Positions 16,154-23,975 are shown, counted from the first letter of the stretch. The stretch is DNA of 28,295 nucleotides from Desulfovibrio sp. (GCA_031282465.1 JAITDR010000111.1:1-28295); one strand, 5' to 3'. Numbers and translations are program-made. The notes: generated by a model not told the origin, from the sequence alone.

Positions 16154-16828
16154 TCAAAATTTTCGTCTGCCCATACCCGGCACATGATAGAGCATGGAAG
16201 GGAAAGCTGCTTTCATTTCCGCTACTATTTTTTCTTCCTCGTCATCCGATAGGGGTCGAAGCCGAATATACACCATGCGGGTCTGGGTTTCTTCCTCAAC
16301 GGAGGTCAGCAGAGAAACCGTCCTGCCCCCGCGTTCGACCAAAGCATCAAGGACGGTCCGCAACGCGCCTGTGCCGGTAGGCAGACGGAAAGCCAGTTGC
16401 ATACCGCCGCTGCGCACCCCCGTGATTGAGACAAGCAGGCGAAAAATATCGCTTTCCGTAATAATGCCTATCAATTTGCCGTCTTCGTTCACCACAGGCA
16501 TGCCGCCGAAATTTTTTTCGATCATGATTGCCGCCAAGGCCTCCACGGAATCATCCCTGTAAGCGCATACCGGGGGACTGCTCATGATGTCTTCGACTTT
16601 CATCTCGGCAAGCAGGTGATACAGTTCGTACATATCCAGAGTTGTCGCTTTGGAGGGCGAAGCTTCTTTGATATCCCGATCGGAGACAATGCCCAGCACC
16701 CGCCCGCCGGCATCCACTATGGGCAACCGTTTGATTTGATTCTCCTTCATAATGCGGGCGGACTTCATGATGGAAGTTCCGGGGCTGACGGCTACAACAT
16801 TTTTCGTCATCCATTCTTCGACGCGCAT
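16154..16828 (-). CDS. CBS-pair protein with C-terminal ACT-like domain
   Basis: A 224-residue cytosolic protein with two CBS motifs, the first about residues 1-55 (MRVEEWMTKNVVAVSPGTSI, VDAGGRVLGIVSDRDI) and the second about 77-132 (VEDIMSSPPVCAYRDDSVEALA, NEDGKLIGIITESDIFRLL). An ACT-like domain at about 150-210 follows (GALRTVLDALVERGGRTVSLL, RMVYIRL). This is the AcuB-like architecture; such proteins sense adenine nucleotides or S-adenosyl ligands, but the target is unknown. I chose ATG at 16828 because the CBS fold begins there and a GGGAG lies about 9 bp upstream; the frame stays open to 16906. The small gene before it overlaps its start by 22 bp. Confidence 0.85.
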   Translation of the reverse strand: MRVEEWMTKNVVAVSPGTSIMKSARIMKENQIKRLPIVDAGGRVLGIVSDRDIKEASPSKATTLDMYELYHLLAEMKVEDIMSSPPVCAYRDDSVEALAAIMIEKNFGGMPVVNEDGKLIGIITESDIFRLLVSITGVRSGGMQLAFRLPTGTGALRTVLDALVERGGRTVSLLTSVEEETQTRMVYIRLRPLSDDEEEKIVAEMKAAFPSMLYHVPGMGRRKF

Positions 16829-17055
16829 AGGTCGCTTCTCCCGGTTGTTTTGAGCAATGCACAATCTCGATTGTTTTGTGTGTGAACAGGGCTTGATGAA
16901 CGGCATGTATCGGATTTTACAACAACCAGCGGTGTACCGGTCATTTCTGCCAGCCTGCGCGCTCTCTGAGCGGACTTCATCAAAGCATTGGTGACCATTT
17001 CTATAAATTCACGCATTTCGGGGCTCGGTTCCGGTATTGTCGGCTGCTCATTCAT
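16807..17055 (-). CDS. Small partner of the zeta-like kinase, C-terminus probably replaced
   Basis: An 82-residue frame whose ATG lies within the last codons of the zeta-like gene (8-bp overlap, ATGAATGA), so it is translationally coupled. The first 50 or so residues look like a real small helical protein (PEMREFIEMVTNALMKSAQRARRLAEMTGTPLVVVK). After VVVK, where such proteins usually end in a short Asp/Gly/Lys-rich tail, the sequence becomes a Ser/Thr/Cys-rich, low-quality stretch running into the CBS gene start. This suggests a deletion or fusion that replaced the natural C-terminus. It could be an antitoxin or accessory protein; that role is inferred only from position. Confidence 0.5.
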   Translation of the reverse strand: MNEQPTIPEPSPEMREFIEMVTNALMKSAQRARRLAEMTGTPLVVVKSDTCRSSSPVHTQNNRDCALLKTTGRSDLCASKNG

Positions 17056-17572
17056 AATTTTCTCCGGATTGCACATAAACGGGCTGCATTCCCGCGTTAT
17101 CAAAGAGAATCCAACTGTTGACAATACGTTTATACAGTGTATCAAAATTTTTCAGTCCGGCATCAAATCTTCTACGGACAATGTCTTCCGGGATCGAGTG
17201 GCCGCCCTGTGCCGCTCTGGCGGCAACGCGGGCAACAGCAGTCTGCGCATCAGGCAAGGACAGAAAAATCAGCTTTACAATGTAACCGGCTTTTCGCCAG
17301 GCATTGATTTTTTCGATATAGGACCGCCCGGCCAACGTCGTTTCCAGGCAAAAGCTTTCACCCAGCCGCACCAGTTTATCCATTCTGCGTAGCATCAGTT
17401 TTCCCGCCTGGACTGCCTCCTGTTCCGGAGCAAAAGGAGAAAGACCATAGGCAATCAGATCCGCGTTGACGTATTGCGTTATATTGACGGTATCAGGAAT
17501 AAAAATCTCGGCAAATGTGGTTTTTCCTGCTCCGTTCGGCCCGGCGATGATGTAAATATATTTTTTGTGCAT
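17048..17572 (-). CDS. Zeta-toxin-like P-loop kinase
   Basis: A 174-residue kinase-fold protein with Walker A GPNGAGKTT (11-19), the zeta-type YVNADLIA (34-41), ETTLAGRSY (77-85) and the helical IPEDIVRRRFDAGLKNF stretch (about 127-143), which carries the arginines used in phosphate transfer. Zeta toxins phosphorylate UDP-N-acetylglucosamine, but many relatives in this clade are uncharacterised AAA-type proteins, so toxicity is not certain. ATG 17572 is preferred because the kinase fold starts there. The base composition is richer in A and T than the flanking core genes, hinting at horizontal acquisition. The second gene of the pair overlaps it by 8 bp downstream, the reverse of the usual antitoxin-first order. 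Confidence 0.75.
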   Translation of the reverse strand: MHKKYIYIIAGPNGAGKTTFAEIFIPDTVNITQYVNADLIAYGLSPFAPEQEAVQAGKLMLRRMDKLVRLGESFCLETTLAGRSYIEKINAWRKAGYIVKLIFLSLPDAQTAVARVAARAAQGGHSIPEDIVRRRFDAGLKNFDTLYKRIVNSWILFDNAGMQPVYVQSGENYE

Positions 17573-17835
17573 AGTTGTTACATACATCACGGAACACAAA
17601 TATCATATATCACAATGATGACTGCCCTATTTTGTAAAATTATGGAGAAAATACTCATCATCAAAGTTCATTGCGACTAGCGGGAAACAGATATGCGTGT
17701 CGGGCTTCCCGCCGGGCGTCCTTCGCAAGATAGGCAACGACCTCGGAAGAATCGGTGCATACATGAACGTACGGAACAATGCTTGCATAACTCCGACAAA
17801 TCGTCAAACTTTTTTCAAAGCGCCGGCCTTTCCCC

Positions 17836-19491
17836 GTGAATACGCTTCTCGTCAATCTGACCCGATTCGGAGACTTGCTGCAAAGCCGGGCAGCCATAGC
17901 CGATCTTGCACGTAACGGGCACAGGGTGGCTCTCGTCTGCCTGGAAAATTTCGCCTCGGCCGCCGAACTGCTGCCCGACACGACCCATATTGCGCCTTTA
18001 CCGTCCTCTGCTTTGTTGGCCGGTCTTGCCTCGGAACAGACATATCCGTTTCGGGGCGACGGGCAACGGCGGTTTCCACGCAAACAATGGCACAAATCCC
18101 TGGCCGCGTTGGGCGCCTTCCGCGCCGGTCTGGTAAGCGCTTTCCCTTTTGATCGGGTCTGCAACCTGACGCCCGGCCTCGCCGCCAGACTTTTGACGCG
18201 TTATCTGGCAGGAACACGTCCCTGCTCCGGCTTTTTTGTCGACGAGCACGGCTTCGGCGTCAACGGCAACAGTTGGGCGGCCTTTTTTATGGGTTCCAGT
18301 CTGGAACGCGGTCTCAGCCCTTTTAATGTCGCCGATCTGTTCCGCAAGACTGCCGCCGGAGACAGCGCTTCCGGTCCCGGCGTCGCCTCGCTTCTCGAAC
18401 CGGGAGAAGCCGTTCTTGACGCTATGCGGGAACGCCTGCGCAAAGAGGCCCCGGACGACAAATGTTCTTTCATCGCCCTGCAACTCGGCGCCAGTGATGA
18501 CCGCAGGCGTTGGCCCGTCGAATATTTTGCCGCCCTCGGCGACATTATCCGGCACAGGACCGGACGCGTGCCGTTGCTCCTGGGCAGCGAAGCGGAGCGC
18601 AATCTTGCCGCAAGCTACGCCGCAAAGGCCCGGCATCCGCACATCAATCTCTGCGGCAGGACCAACCTGCGGGAACTGTCCGCCGCTTTGAGGCTGTCCG
18701 AGCTCCTGGTCGCCAATGATACCGGGACCATGCACCTTGCCGCCGGTCTCGGCGTCCCCGTGCTTGCCGTCTTTCTGGCAACGGCACAGCCCTTCGACAC
18801 CGGCCCCTATCGGGAGGACTGCTGCTGCGTGGAGCCGGACCTGCCTTGTCATCCTTGCCGCTTCGGCAAAAATTGCCCGCACGACCTGCAATGCCGGTAT
18901 GTACTGAAACCGGAATTTTTTGCCTCCTTGCTGATTTCCCGCCTGAATGAAGGTCGCTGGATACTGCCTGAAGGCGAAGCTGCAACGGGCAGCACGGCGC
19001 GCGTCTGGCTCACCCGCTTCGATGCGCAAGGATTCATGGATGTCACGTCCCTGTCCGGGCACGAAAACAGCAGCCGTACTATCCGACTGGCAGTGCTGCG
19101 ACGACTGGTCCGCGCTTTTTTGAACGATGAGGATATTGACGGGGAACATGCTCCCGCTTTGCCCGACCCCGCTGCCGGCTACCCGCAAGGCAAAGAAGGC
19201 GCAGGCCCGCGGGCCGCAACGCTTCTGGAACTCCTACGGCAGCAAGCAACTCTGGCACTCAGGCAAGGCGGCGGTACAGCGCTCGCGCGCCTGCCGGCGA
19301 CCTGGCGCAAAACGCACGATACCCTGCGTTCCGACCCGGAGCTTGCCGCCCTAGCCCTGCTCTTCGTGCAGACAACGCAATGCGGTCTGAACGACGGGTC
19401 GGGACATGAGCTGAGGTCTCTGGCTCGCTCCGTACAACGCTTTTCTCGACTGCTCGACAGCTATGTCCGGGCAACGGCAATGCTTAGCTGA
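17836..19491 (+). CDS. Family 9 glycosyltransferase (heptosyltransferase-like)
   Basis: A 551-residue GT-B enzyme of the ADP-heptose:LPS heptosyltransferase family. The N-terminus MNTLLVNLTRFGDLLQSRAAI is the typical glycosyltransferase 9 opening, and the donor-binding half shows IALQLGASDDRRRWPVEYFAAL (about 213-234), LLLGSEAE, INLCGRTNLRELSAAL and VANDTGTMHLAAGLGVPVLAVF (about 294-315). A Cys-rich block follows (CCCVEPDLPCHPCRFGKNCPHDLQC, 335-359), then a C-terminal extension of about 190 residues with no recognised domain, which makes it much longer than E. coli WaaC or WaaF. The GTG start at 17836 fits the family but has no clear ribosome site. The next two genes look flagellum-related, so it may glycosylate flagellin rather than LPS; this is inference. 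Confidence 0.8.
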   Translation: MNTLLVNLTRFGDLLQSRAAIADLARNGHRVALVCLENFASAAELLPDTTHIAPLPSSALLAGLASEQTYPFRGDGQRRFPRKQWHKSLAALGAFRAGLVSAFPFDRVCNLTPGLAARLLTRYLAGTRPCSGFFVDEHGFGVNGNSWAAFFMGSSLERGLSPFNVADLFRKTAAGDSASGPGVASLLEPGEAVLDAMRERLRKEAPDDKCSFIALQLGASDDRRRWPVEYFAALGDIIRHRTGRVPLLLGSEAERNLAASYAAKARHPHINLCGRTNLRELSAALRLSELLVANDTGTMHLAAGLGVPVLAVFLATAQPFDTGPYREDCCCVEPDLPCHPCRFGKNCPHDLQCRYVLKPEFFASLLISRLNEGRWILPEGEAATGSTARVWLTRFDAQGFMDVTSLSGHENSSRTIRLAVLRRLVRAFLNDEDIDGEHAPALPDPAAGYPQGKEGAGPRAATLLELLRQQATLALRQGGGTALARLPATWRKTHDTLRSDPELAALALLFVQTTQCGLNDGSGHELRSLARSVQRFSRLLDSYVRATAMLS

Positions 19492-19548
19492 TATTTGGCA
19501 CGTGAATTGCATATCAAGGGCATGTTTCAATCCATAAAGGAGACAGCC

Positions 19549-20157
19549 ATGATTGTTATCGACGGACGGGAAAGCTCCCTCTCGCTTTCCAACTACGCCA
19601 ACCTCGAAGACGTGCTGGTCAAAATCATTGAAGAAGAAAAGCTTGAAGACCGCATTGTTACCGATGTGCTGGTTGACGACGAAGCGTTTTCCGAACTCTA
19701 TCCCCATCAGGCCGAAGACATTGAGGCATCCGGTATCAATCGTGTGGAAATACGCACGGTTTCTCTGGATCAGATGGCCGGTGATGTTGTGGCTGAACTG
19801 CCCAAGGTCATAGACATCATGGCCGGAGGCAGCCGGTCGGCCGCGGCGTTGCTGAGACGCGCCGAGTTGGCTGAAGGGTTGGAAGTGCTTCAGGATGTCA
19901 TCGGCGTGAGCCGTGAACTGCTCAACACCATTTATGTCCTGCGCAGCCAGTATTCCAGCGGAACCTGCGCGCCGCTGGAAGAAATGTCCGACACTCTCGG
20001 TGATCTGCTGGGTGAAATTGCCGACATCATGAGCAACGAAGATTGGGTGCTGGTCGCCGACCTGCTGGAATACGAGTATCTGCCCGCTTGCGAAGGGTGG
20101 CGCATGGTTATCGCGGCCGTTGAGGAAGATGTGCTGGCGGCGCAAAAGGCAGCCTAG
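19549..20157 (+). CDS. Acidic protein of unknown function in a flagellar-type cluster
   Basis: A 202-residue soluble protein that I cannot assign to a named family. It is strongly acidic; residues 1-85 look mixed alpha/beta (MIVIDGRESSLSLSNYANLEDVLVKIIEEEKL; INRVEIRTVSLDQMA) and the rest helical with leucine repeats (LLRRAELAEGLEVLQDVIGVSRELLN; LGDLLGEIADIMSNEDWVLVADLLEYEY). No signal peptide or membrane segment is seen. AAAGGAG lies 6 bp upstream of ATG 19549, which decides the start. It is followed after 2 bp by a FliT/FlgN-like gene, so both are in one operon, probably with the glycosyltransferase before them. Confidence 0.75.
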   Translation: MIVIDGRESSLSLSNYANLEDVLVKIIEEEKLEDRIVTDVLVDDEAFSELYPHQAEDIEASGINRVEIRTVSLDQMAGDVVAELPKVIDIMAGGSRSAAALLRRAELAEGLEVLQDVIGVSRELLNTIYVLRSQYSSGTCAPLEEMSDTLGDLLGEIADIMSNEDWVLVADLLEYEYLPACEGWRMVIAAVEEDVLAAQKAA

Positions 20158-20159
20158 CC

Positions 20160-20507
20160 ATGTTTCCGACGACCGTCATGCTGACCGAGGCCCTTGATCT
20201 GGCTCGGGAGGAGGCACAGGCCTTGTTCGATCAGGATGTGGACAGGGCTGATATCCTCTCGGCAAAACGAGCCGAAATCCTTGCCGCGGTATGCGGTGCC
20301 CTGCGCCCGCATACCAGGGAAGAAGCCGAGAAACATCTGCGGCTTCTGGACAAAGCACAGAAAGATCTGACGTCCGAAGCCGGAAACCTGCTCGGAAAAC
20401 TCCGCACCCAGTACCGACAGGGGCGCAAGATGACGAGTTATTTCAACAATGACCGCAACCTGAGCCGGGAACAGAAAAAATCTTTCTATTGCGACGCCGT
20501 GTCGTGA
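20160..20507 (+). CDS. FliT/FlgN-like small helical protein, possible flagellar chaperone
   Basis: A 115-residue, almost wholly helical protein. The N-terminal pattern (ALDLAREEAQALFDQDVDRADILSAKRAEILAAV) followed by a second long helix (EEAEKHLRLLDKAQKDLTSEAGNLLGKLRTQYRQGRKMTSYF) resembles FliT/FlgN-type export chaperones, which bind flagellar cap or hook-junction proteins before secretion. The similarity is in pattern only, with no decisive motif. It follows the acidic unknown gene by 2 bp. The C-terminus contains a single Cys in a polar tail. Another small coiled-coil protein cannot be excluded. Confidence 0.55.
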   Translation: MFPTTVMLTEALDLAREEAQALFDQDVDRADILSAKRAEILAAVCGALRPHTREEAEKHLRLLDKAQKDLTSEAGNLLGKLRTQYRQGRKMTSYFNNDRNLSREQKKSFYCDAVS

Positions 20508-20672
20508 AGATTGCCCCTTATTCCGGTTGCGCGCCGGCAGTCCGTCCATAGAGCTTTGCGTTCACGACGGCGTTGTCCTCCCTTGTTTCTCGTAATATAC
20601 CGGCCGGCAACGCGATGTCATGCAGCACATGCCGATTGCCGCGAGCGGACCTCGGCATACAAAGCGGCGCAT

Positions 20673-21206
20673 TCAAAATGCGTAGCCGTAAGACACGCCC
20701 CATGTGCCGTATCCGTCATTGTGCGTGGTCAGGCCCCAAGTGGAATAGTGAATATAATCCCCTTGCAGGCGGTGCCTGAACTCGTCGCCGAAATTGACCC
20801 CGACAGCGCCGCGTGAGCGGAAAAGAACATGACTGCCGAGCCTGCGGCTCCGAAATCTGTCGTCACTGTTCACGGTCCCGCCGACGCTGCCTTCAAGATA
20901 CGGCCGTATGAAGGTCGTTGTGTTCAGGGTAAAACGCAGGCCGGGTGCCAAGAAACCGCCGTAGACGGTTTCATCGTCGCCGTCCGGCACCCAGGCATGG
21001 GCGCCCAGTTCCGCCAACGGAGCAAGGTCGATGACGTCATTGGAAACCAACGGGTCATATTTTTGCGTCACGTTGACACTGTAAGCCATGCTGGAACTTT
21101 CCCCTCTGGCTGCGCCGAGGCCGACGGACGTCGTCGCCGCAGAAACCGCCGACGCCGTCACCATGAGTGTCGCCAGTCCCGCGCAAATGATTACGATACT
21201 TCTCAT
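20673..21206 (-). CDS. PagL-like outer-membrane lipid A 3-O-deacylase
   Basis: A 177-residue secreted beta-barrel protein. Residues 1-23 are a Sec signal peptide ending VSA-A. The mature part alternates polar and hydrophobic residues like a small 8-stranded barrel (YLEGSVGGTVNSD; SHVLFRSRGAVGVNFG) and ends in YGYAF, with the terminal Phe typical of outer-membrane proteins. Near the end, YIHYSTWGLTTHNDG matches the PagL/acyloxyacyl hydrolase signature, with H153 and S155 as the expected catalytic pair; the third acidic member is not obvious. PagL removes the 3-O acyl chain of lipid A and lowers endotoxicity. ATG 21206, with AAGGAG upstream, is chosen over longer starts. It is transcribed alone, opposite to its neighbours. 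Confidence 0.75.
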   Translation of the reverse strand: MRSIVIICAGLATLMVTASAVSAATTSVGLGAARGESSSMAYSVNVTQKYDPLVSNDVIDLAPLAELGAHAWVPDGDDETVYGGFLAPGLRFTLNTTTFIRPYLEGSVGGTVNSDDRFRSRRLGSHVLFRSRGAVGVNFGDEFRHRLQGDYIHYSTWGLTTHNDGYGTWGVSYGYAF

Positions 21207-21493
21207 GCCCCGTCTCCTTTGTTCTGTCCGGTCTCTTCCGGATCGCTTCGACCTGCGCTTGCCGGCGCAACGGCACCGGCCCTCTGAAGGCGCGGGCAAA
21301 ACCTTCATATCTCCCCTGCCGGCGGCCCTGTGCGGCATCGTTGCCGGCGGGAGAAGACGAGATCCGGTCTACACTCATTTCTAGAAAAAATCAAGAATTT
21401 TTTTAAAGAATAATTGAATGCTTTAACGGTCTGCCGGGACCTGCCGGGCAAGCCTGAGCAAACGTACGGCCTATCGACTTTTTTGCAAGCCGA

Positions 21494-21521
21494 TTGATAT
21501 TGCGGTGGATTACATTACAAG
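21494..21521 (+). promoter_or_regulatory. Candidate promoter for the corC-mutM operon
   Basis: TTGATA (21494-21499) and TACAAG (21516-21521) are separated by 16 bp. Transcription from here would give a leader of about 165 bases containing a strong hairpin. This is a by-eye match only. Confidence 0.35.
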
Positions 21522-21551
21522 GGAGGTCCGTGGCCGGCTTGGCAGGCACAA

Positions 21552-21582
21552 TCCCAAACATCGCCCCCGGCGAGGTTTGGGG
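21552..21582 (+). promoter_or_regulatory. Long hairpin in the corC leader
   Basis: CCCAAAC (21553-21559) pairs with GTTTGGG (21575-21581), and inside it TCGCC pairs with GGCGA around a CCC loop, leaving a single A/G mismatch: 12 base pairs in 29 bases. There is no T-run. It sits about 110 bp before the start codon and could be part of a structured leader or attenuator; no known riboswitch was recognised. Confidence 0.45.
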
Positions 21583-21694
21583 TCGAGTCCCGATTAAACC
21601 CGCTTTCCCTGGGCCGCGACTTGCGCAACGTCCCGCATCGTTATACTTTGCTTTTCGTATTCAGTCATGTTGCCGCTGAAACAGGAGCTTCCCG

Positions 21695-23032
21695 GTGTAC
21701 ACCGGCCTGATGCTTGCTTTTGCCCTTTTTTTGGTCTGCCTGAACGGTTTTTTCGTCGCAACGGAATTTTCCTTCGTCAAGATACGAAAAACCCGTTTGG
21801 ACATTCTGGCCGCGTCGGGTGATAATCGCGCCGCCTGCGCCCTTTTCGGCCTTACACATCTGGATGCCTACCTTTCCATCTGCCAGCTCGGCATTACCCT
21901 GGCCAGCCTCGGTCTGGGCTGGCTGGGTGAACCAGCCGTCGTCGTTTTACTGCAACCCCTGTTTTCTCTACTGAACATCACCAACCCGGCGCTGAGCGAA
22001 TCACTGGCCGTCGCCGTCGGGTTTCTGTTCATCACCTTTCTGCATGTCGTGTTCGGCGAACTGACGCCCAAGTCCATTTCCATACAAAAAGCCGAGCAGA
22101 CCGTGCTGCTGGCGGCACGGCCGATGCGCGTTTTTTATGTCCTCTGCCTGCCCCTGCTTGTCGTCATGAACGGCATTTCCAACAGCGTGCTGCGGTGTCT
22201 CGGAGTCAACCCGGCCTCGGAAGCTGAAAAACCGCCTTCACCCGAAGAGCTCCGCATGCTGATCATGAACTCCAGCAAAATCGGACAAATGGACAAAGAT
22301 GAAGGAAGAATGCTGGACAATATTTTCAGCTTCTACCGAAAAACAGCCAGGGACATCATGGCGCACCGCATGGATGTGGTAGGTTTGTGCATAAACGACG
22401 ACAGAGCGACCGCTCTGCGCACGGCGGTCGAAAGCGGGCACACCCGCTTCCCCGTTTACGAAAACAACAGGGACGACATTACGGGTTTTGTGCATATAAA
22501 AGACCTGCTGCACTATGAAACGCTCCCCGACTTGCGCCCCATCCTGCGCTCTCCCGTCTACGCCCATGAAACGCTCAGGCTGGACAAACTCCTGCAAAGG
22601 ATGCAGAGCAAATGCCAGCAATTTTGTGTGGTTGTCGACGAATACGGAGCATGGCAAGGCATTCTGACTATGGAAGACATCGTCGAATCCATCGTGGGCG
22701 ACATTCAGGACGAGTTCGATCATGAAGAGCCGGATTTTATTTATCAGGCCGACGGCACATGCAGTATATCGGGCGACGTTTCGCTGGACGCTGTCTGTAA
22801 GCATCTGAATCTGGAGCAAGAAGTCGGCGAAACCGACAAAAATAAGCTTATTGCCGCCTATTTTATGGAAGTCCTCGAACGTATTCCGAAACCGGGAGAC
22901 AGCGTAGACATTATGGGAAGACGCTTTACGGTCACCGCTATGGAGAAAAACAGGCTGCGTCGCATTCTGGCCCACTCCCCCGGCGCAAACGGCGAGACAC
23001 CTGCGGCGGACGTGGCTGCGAGCCATGCCTGA
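21695..23032 (+). CDS. CorC/HlyC-family membrane protein (CNNM-CBS-CorC)
   Basis: A 445-residue inner-membrane protein. Residues 1 to about 195 form a CNNM (DUF21) domain with three to four membrane segments (LMLAFALFLVCLNGFFVATEFSFVKIRKTR; LGITLASLGLGWLGEP; FLFITFLHVVFGELTPKS, the last containing the conserved GE-x-x-PK motif). A CBS pair follows at about 215-335 (RFPVYENNRDDITGFVHIKDLL; CVVVDEYGAWQGILTMEDIVESIVGDIQDEFD), then a CorC-type domain (about 345-425). Relatives are implicated in Mg2+ or Co2+ efflux or resistance; the hemolysin name is historical. It starts at GTG 21695 after a strong AGGAG and overlaps mutM by 8 bp. Confidence 0.92.
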   Translation: MYTGLMLAFALFLVCLNGFFVATEFSFVKIRKTRLDILAASGDNRAACALFGLTHLDAYLSICQLGITLASLGLGWLGEPAVVVLLQPLFSLLNITNPALSESLAVAVGFLFITFLHVVFGELTPKSISIQKAEQTVLLAARPMRVFYVLCLPLLVVMNGISNSVLRCLGVNPASEAEKPPSPEELRMLIMNSSKIGQMDKDEGRMLDNIFSFYRKTARDIMAHRMDVVGLCINDDRATALRTAVESGHTRFPVYENNRDDITGFVHIKDLLHYETLPDLRPILRSPVYAHETLRLDKLLQRMQSKCQQFCVVVDEYGAWQGILTMEDIVESIVGDIQDEFDHEEPDFIYQADGTCSISGDVSLDAVCKHLNLEQEVGETDKNKLIAAYFMEVLERIPKPGDSVDIMGRRFTVTAMEKNRLRRILAHSPGANGETPAADVAASHA

Positions 23033-23873
23033 ACTGCCTGAAGTCGAAACCATAGTCCGTACCCTCGCACCCCGCGTTCTGGGAAAGCGCATCGCAGCTT
23101 GGGAAACATTACAACCCGGAGTGCCGGAAGCCGGGGCGGAATTGCTGCCGTTGCTGCGCAACATGCGGATAACGCGTGTCTTCAGGCGGGCCAAGTTGCT
23201 GCTCATATGCTTGTCGGCGGACTATGTGAAAAACGGCGTGAACGACCTGATCCTTGCCTTCCATTTCAAGATGACTGGGCGCTTTTTCATACACCCCAAG
23301 GGCACGGCGCCCCTGAAGCACACCCGACTTATTCTGGATATGGATGACGGCGGCCGCCTTTTTTTCGACGACGCGCGCAAGTTCGGCTACTGCCGCGTCA
23401 TGAGGCCCAACGATCTGAAAGACTGGCCTTTTTTCGCATCCCTCGGTCCCGAACCGCTGGAACTTTCCCCCGAAGAACTGGCCGGGCACCTTGCCGCCCG
23501 GTTCGACAAGCGCGGCGTGAGTGTAAAAGCAGCCCTTCTGGATCAAACAATCATAGCGGGAATCGGCAACATTTATGCGGATGAATCCTTGTTCGCCGCC
23601 GGTCTTGCTCCCCATCGTCCTGCGGGCACGGTGAACGGAGAAAAGCTGCTCGCCCTTGCAAGGGCAGTGCAGGAAACCCTGCTGCGTTCCATACGGGAAT
23701 GCGGCAGTTCCATACGCGACTACCGCGATGCTCTGGGCAACGCCGGGGCTTTCCAGAACTCCTTTCAGGTATACGGGCGCAAGGGTGAACGGTGCCCGGT
23801 CTGTAAACGACCGCTGCGCGCGGCCCGCATCGCCGGACGCGGCACGGTATATTGCCCGCGGTGTCAGCAATAG
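23025..23873 (+). CDS. mutM: Formamidopyrimidine-DNA glycosylase MutM (Fpg)
   Basis: A 282-residue base-excision repair enzyme that removes 8-oxoguanine and formamidopyrimidines. It begins MPELPEVETIVRTL; the Pro after the initiator Met is the Schiff-base nucleophile and E3 the partner acid. Further on are HFKMTGRF with the conserved lysine (about residue 83), DDARKFGYCRV, the helix-two-turn-helix QTIIAGIGNIYADESLFAA and the C-terminal zinc finger C257/C260/C277/C280. All catalytic elements are present. The start lies inside the end of the CorC-like gene, so expression is coupled. A highly structured intergenic region follows, before a convergent lipoprotein gene. Confidence 0.96.
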   Translation: MPELPEVETIVRTLAPRVLGKRIAAWETLQPGVPEAGAELLPLLRNMRITRVFRRAKLLLICLSADYVKNGVNDLILAFHFKMTGRFFIHPKGTAPLKHTRLILDMDDGGRLFFDDARKFGYCRVMRPNDLKDWPFFASLGPEPLELSPEELAGHLAARFDKRGVSVKAALLDQTIIAGIGNIYADESLFAAGLAPHRPAGTVNGEKLLALARAVQETLLRSIRECGSSIRDYRDALGNAGAFQNSFQVYGRKGERCPVCKRPLRAARIAGRGTVYCPRCQQ

Positions 23874-23902
23874 AGAAATACCGGTTGACGTCTCTCGACC
23901 TT

Positions 23903-23963
23903 GACCTTGTCCGCCTCCGGCGGCCTGAGCCGGCACAAGGTCGGCGGTTTTCCCGGGACCGCC
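23903..23963. terminator. Structured region between convergent mutM and the lipoprotein gene
   Basis: GACCTTGT (23903-23910) and ACAAGGTC (23935-23942) form a perfect 8-bp stem enclosing CCGCC-tcc-GGCGG. Directly after, GGCGGT (23943-23948) pairs with ACCGCC (23958-23963). Being symmetrical and between converging genes, this probably ends transcription or protects transcript ends in both directions, although no T-run is present. It shares the 13-mer GCCTCCGGCGGCC with the MITE-like element. Confidence 0.45.
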
Positions 23964-23975
23964 TCAACGGAGGCA

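Larger units (their letters stand above)
21207..21694. other. 488-bp intergenic region between pagL-like gene and corC-like gene
   Basis: This divergent region holds the 5' leaders of both genes. An A+T-rich centre (about 21380-21425) may carry the pagL promoter on the minus strand, but no convincing -10/-35 pair was found. The plus-strand side holds a candidate promoter and a long hairpin, listed separately. No gene or RNA family was recognised. Confidence 0.6.

Noticed and set aside
17661..17835. Small frame on either strand in the gap before the family 9 glycosyltransferase gene
   Set aside because: No start with a ribosome site and no protein-like conservation could be recognised; treated as intergenic.
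20518..20703. Minus-strand frame of 61 codons between the FliT-like and PagL-like genes
   Set aside because: It lacks a ribosome site and any recognisable motif and overlaps the 3' end of the PagL-like gene; possibly a gene remnant, but unsupported.
21530..21610. tRNA-like sequence with a T-arm-like piece (GGGTCGAGTCCC)
   Set aside because: No matching acceptor, D or anticodon stems could be drawn; the region is better explained by a long simple hairpin.
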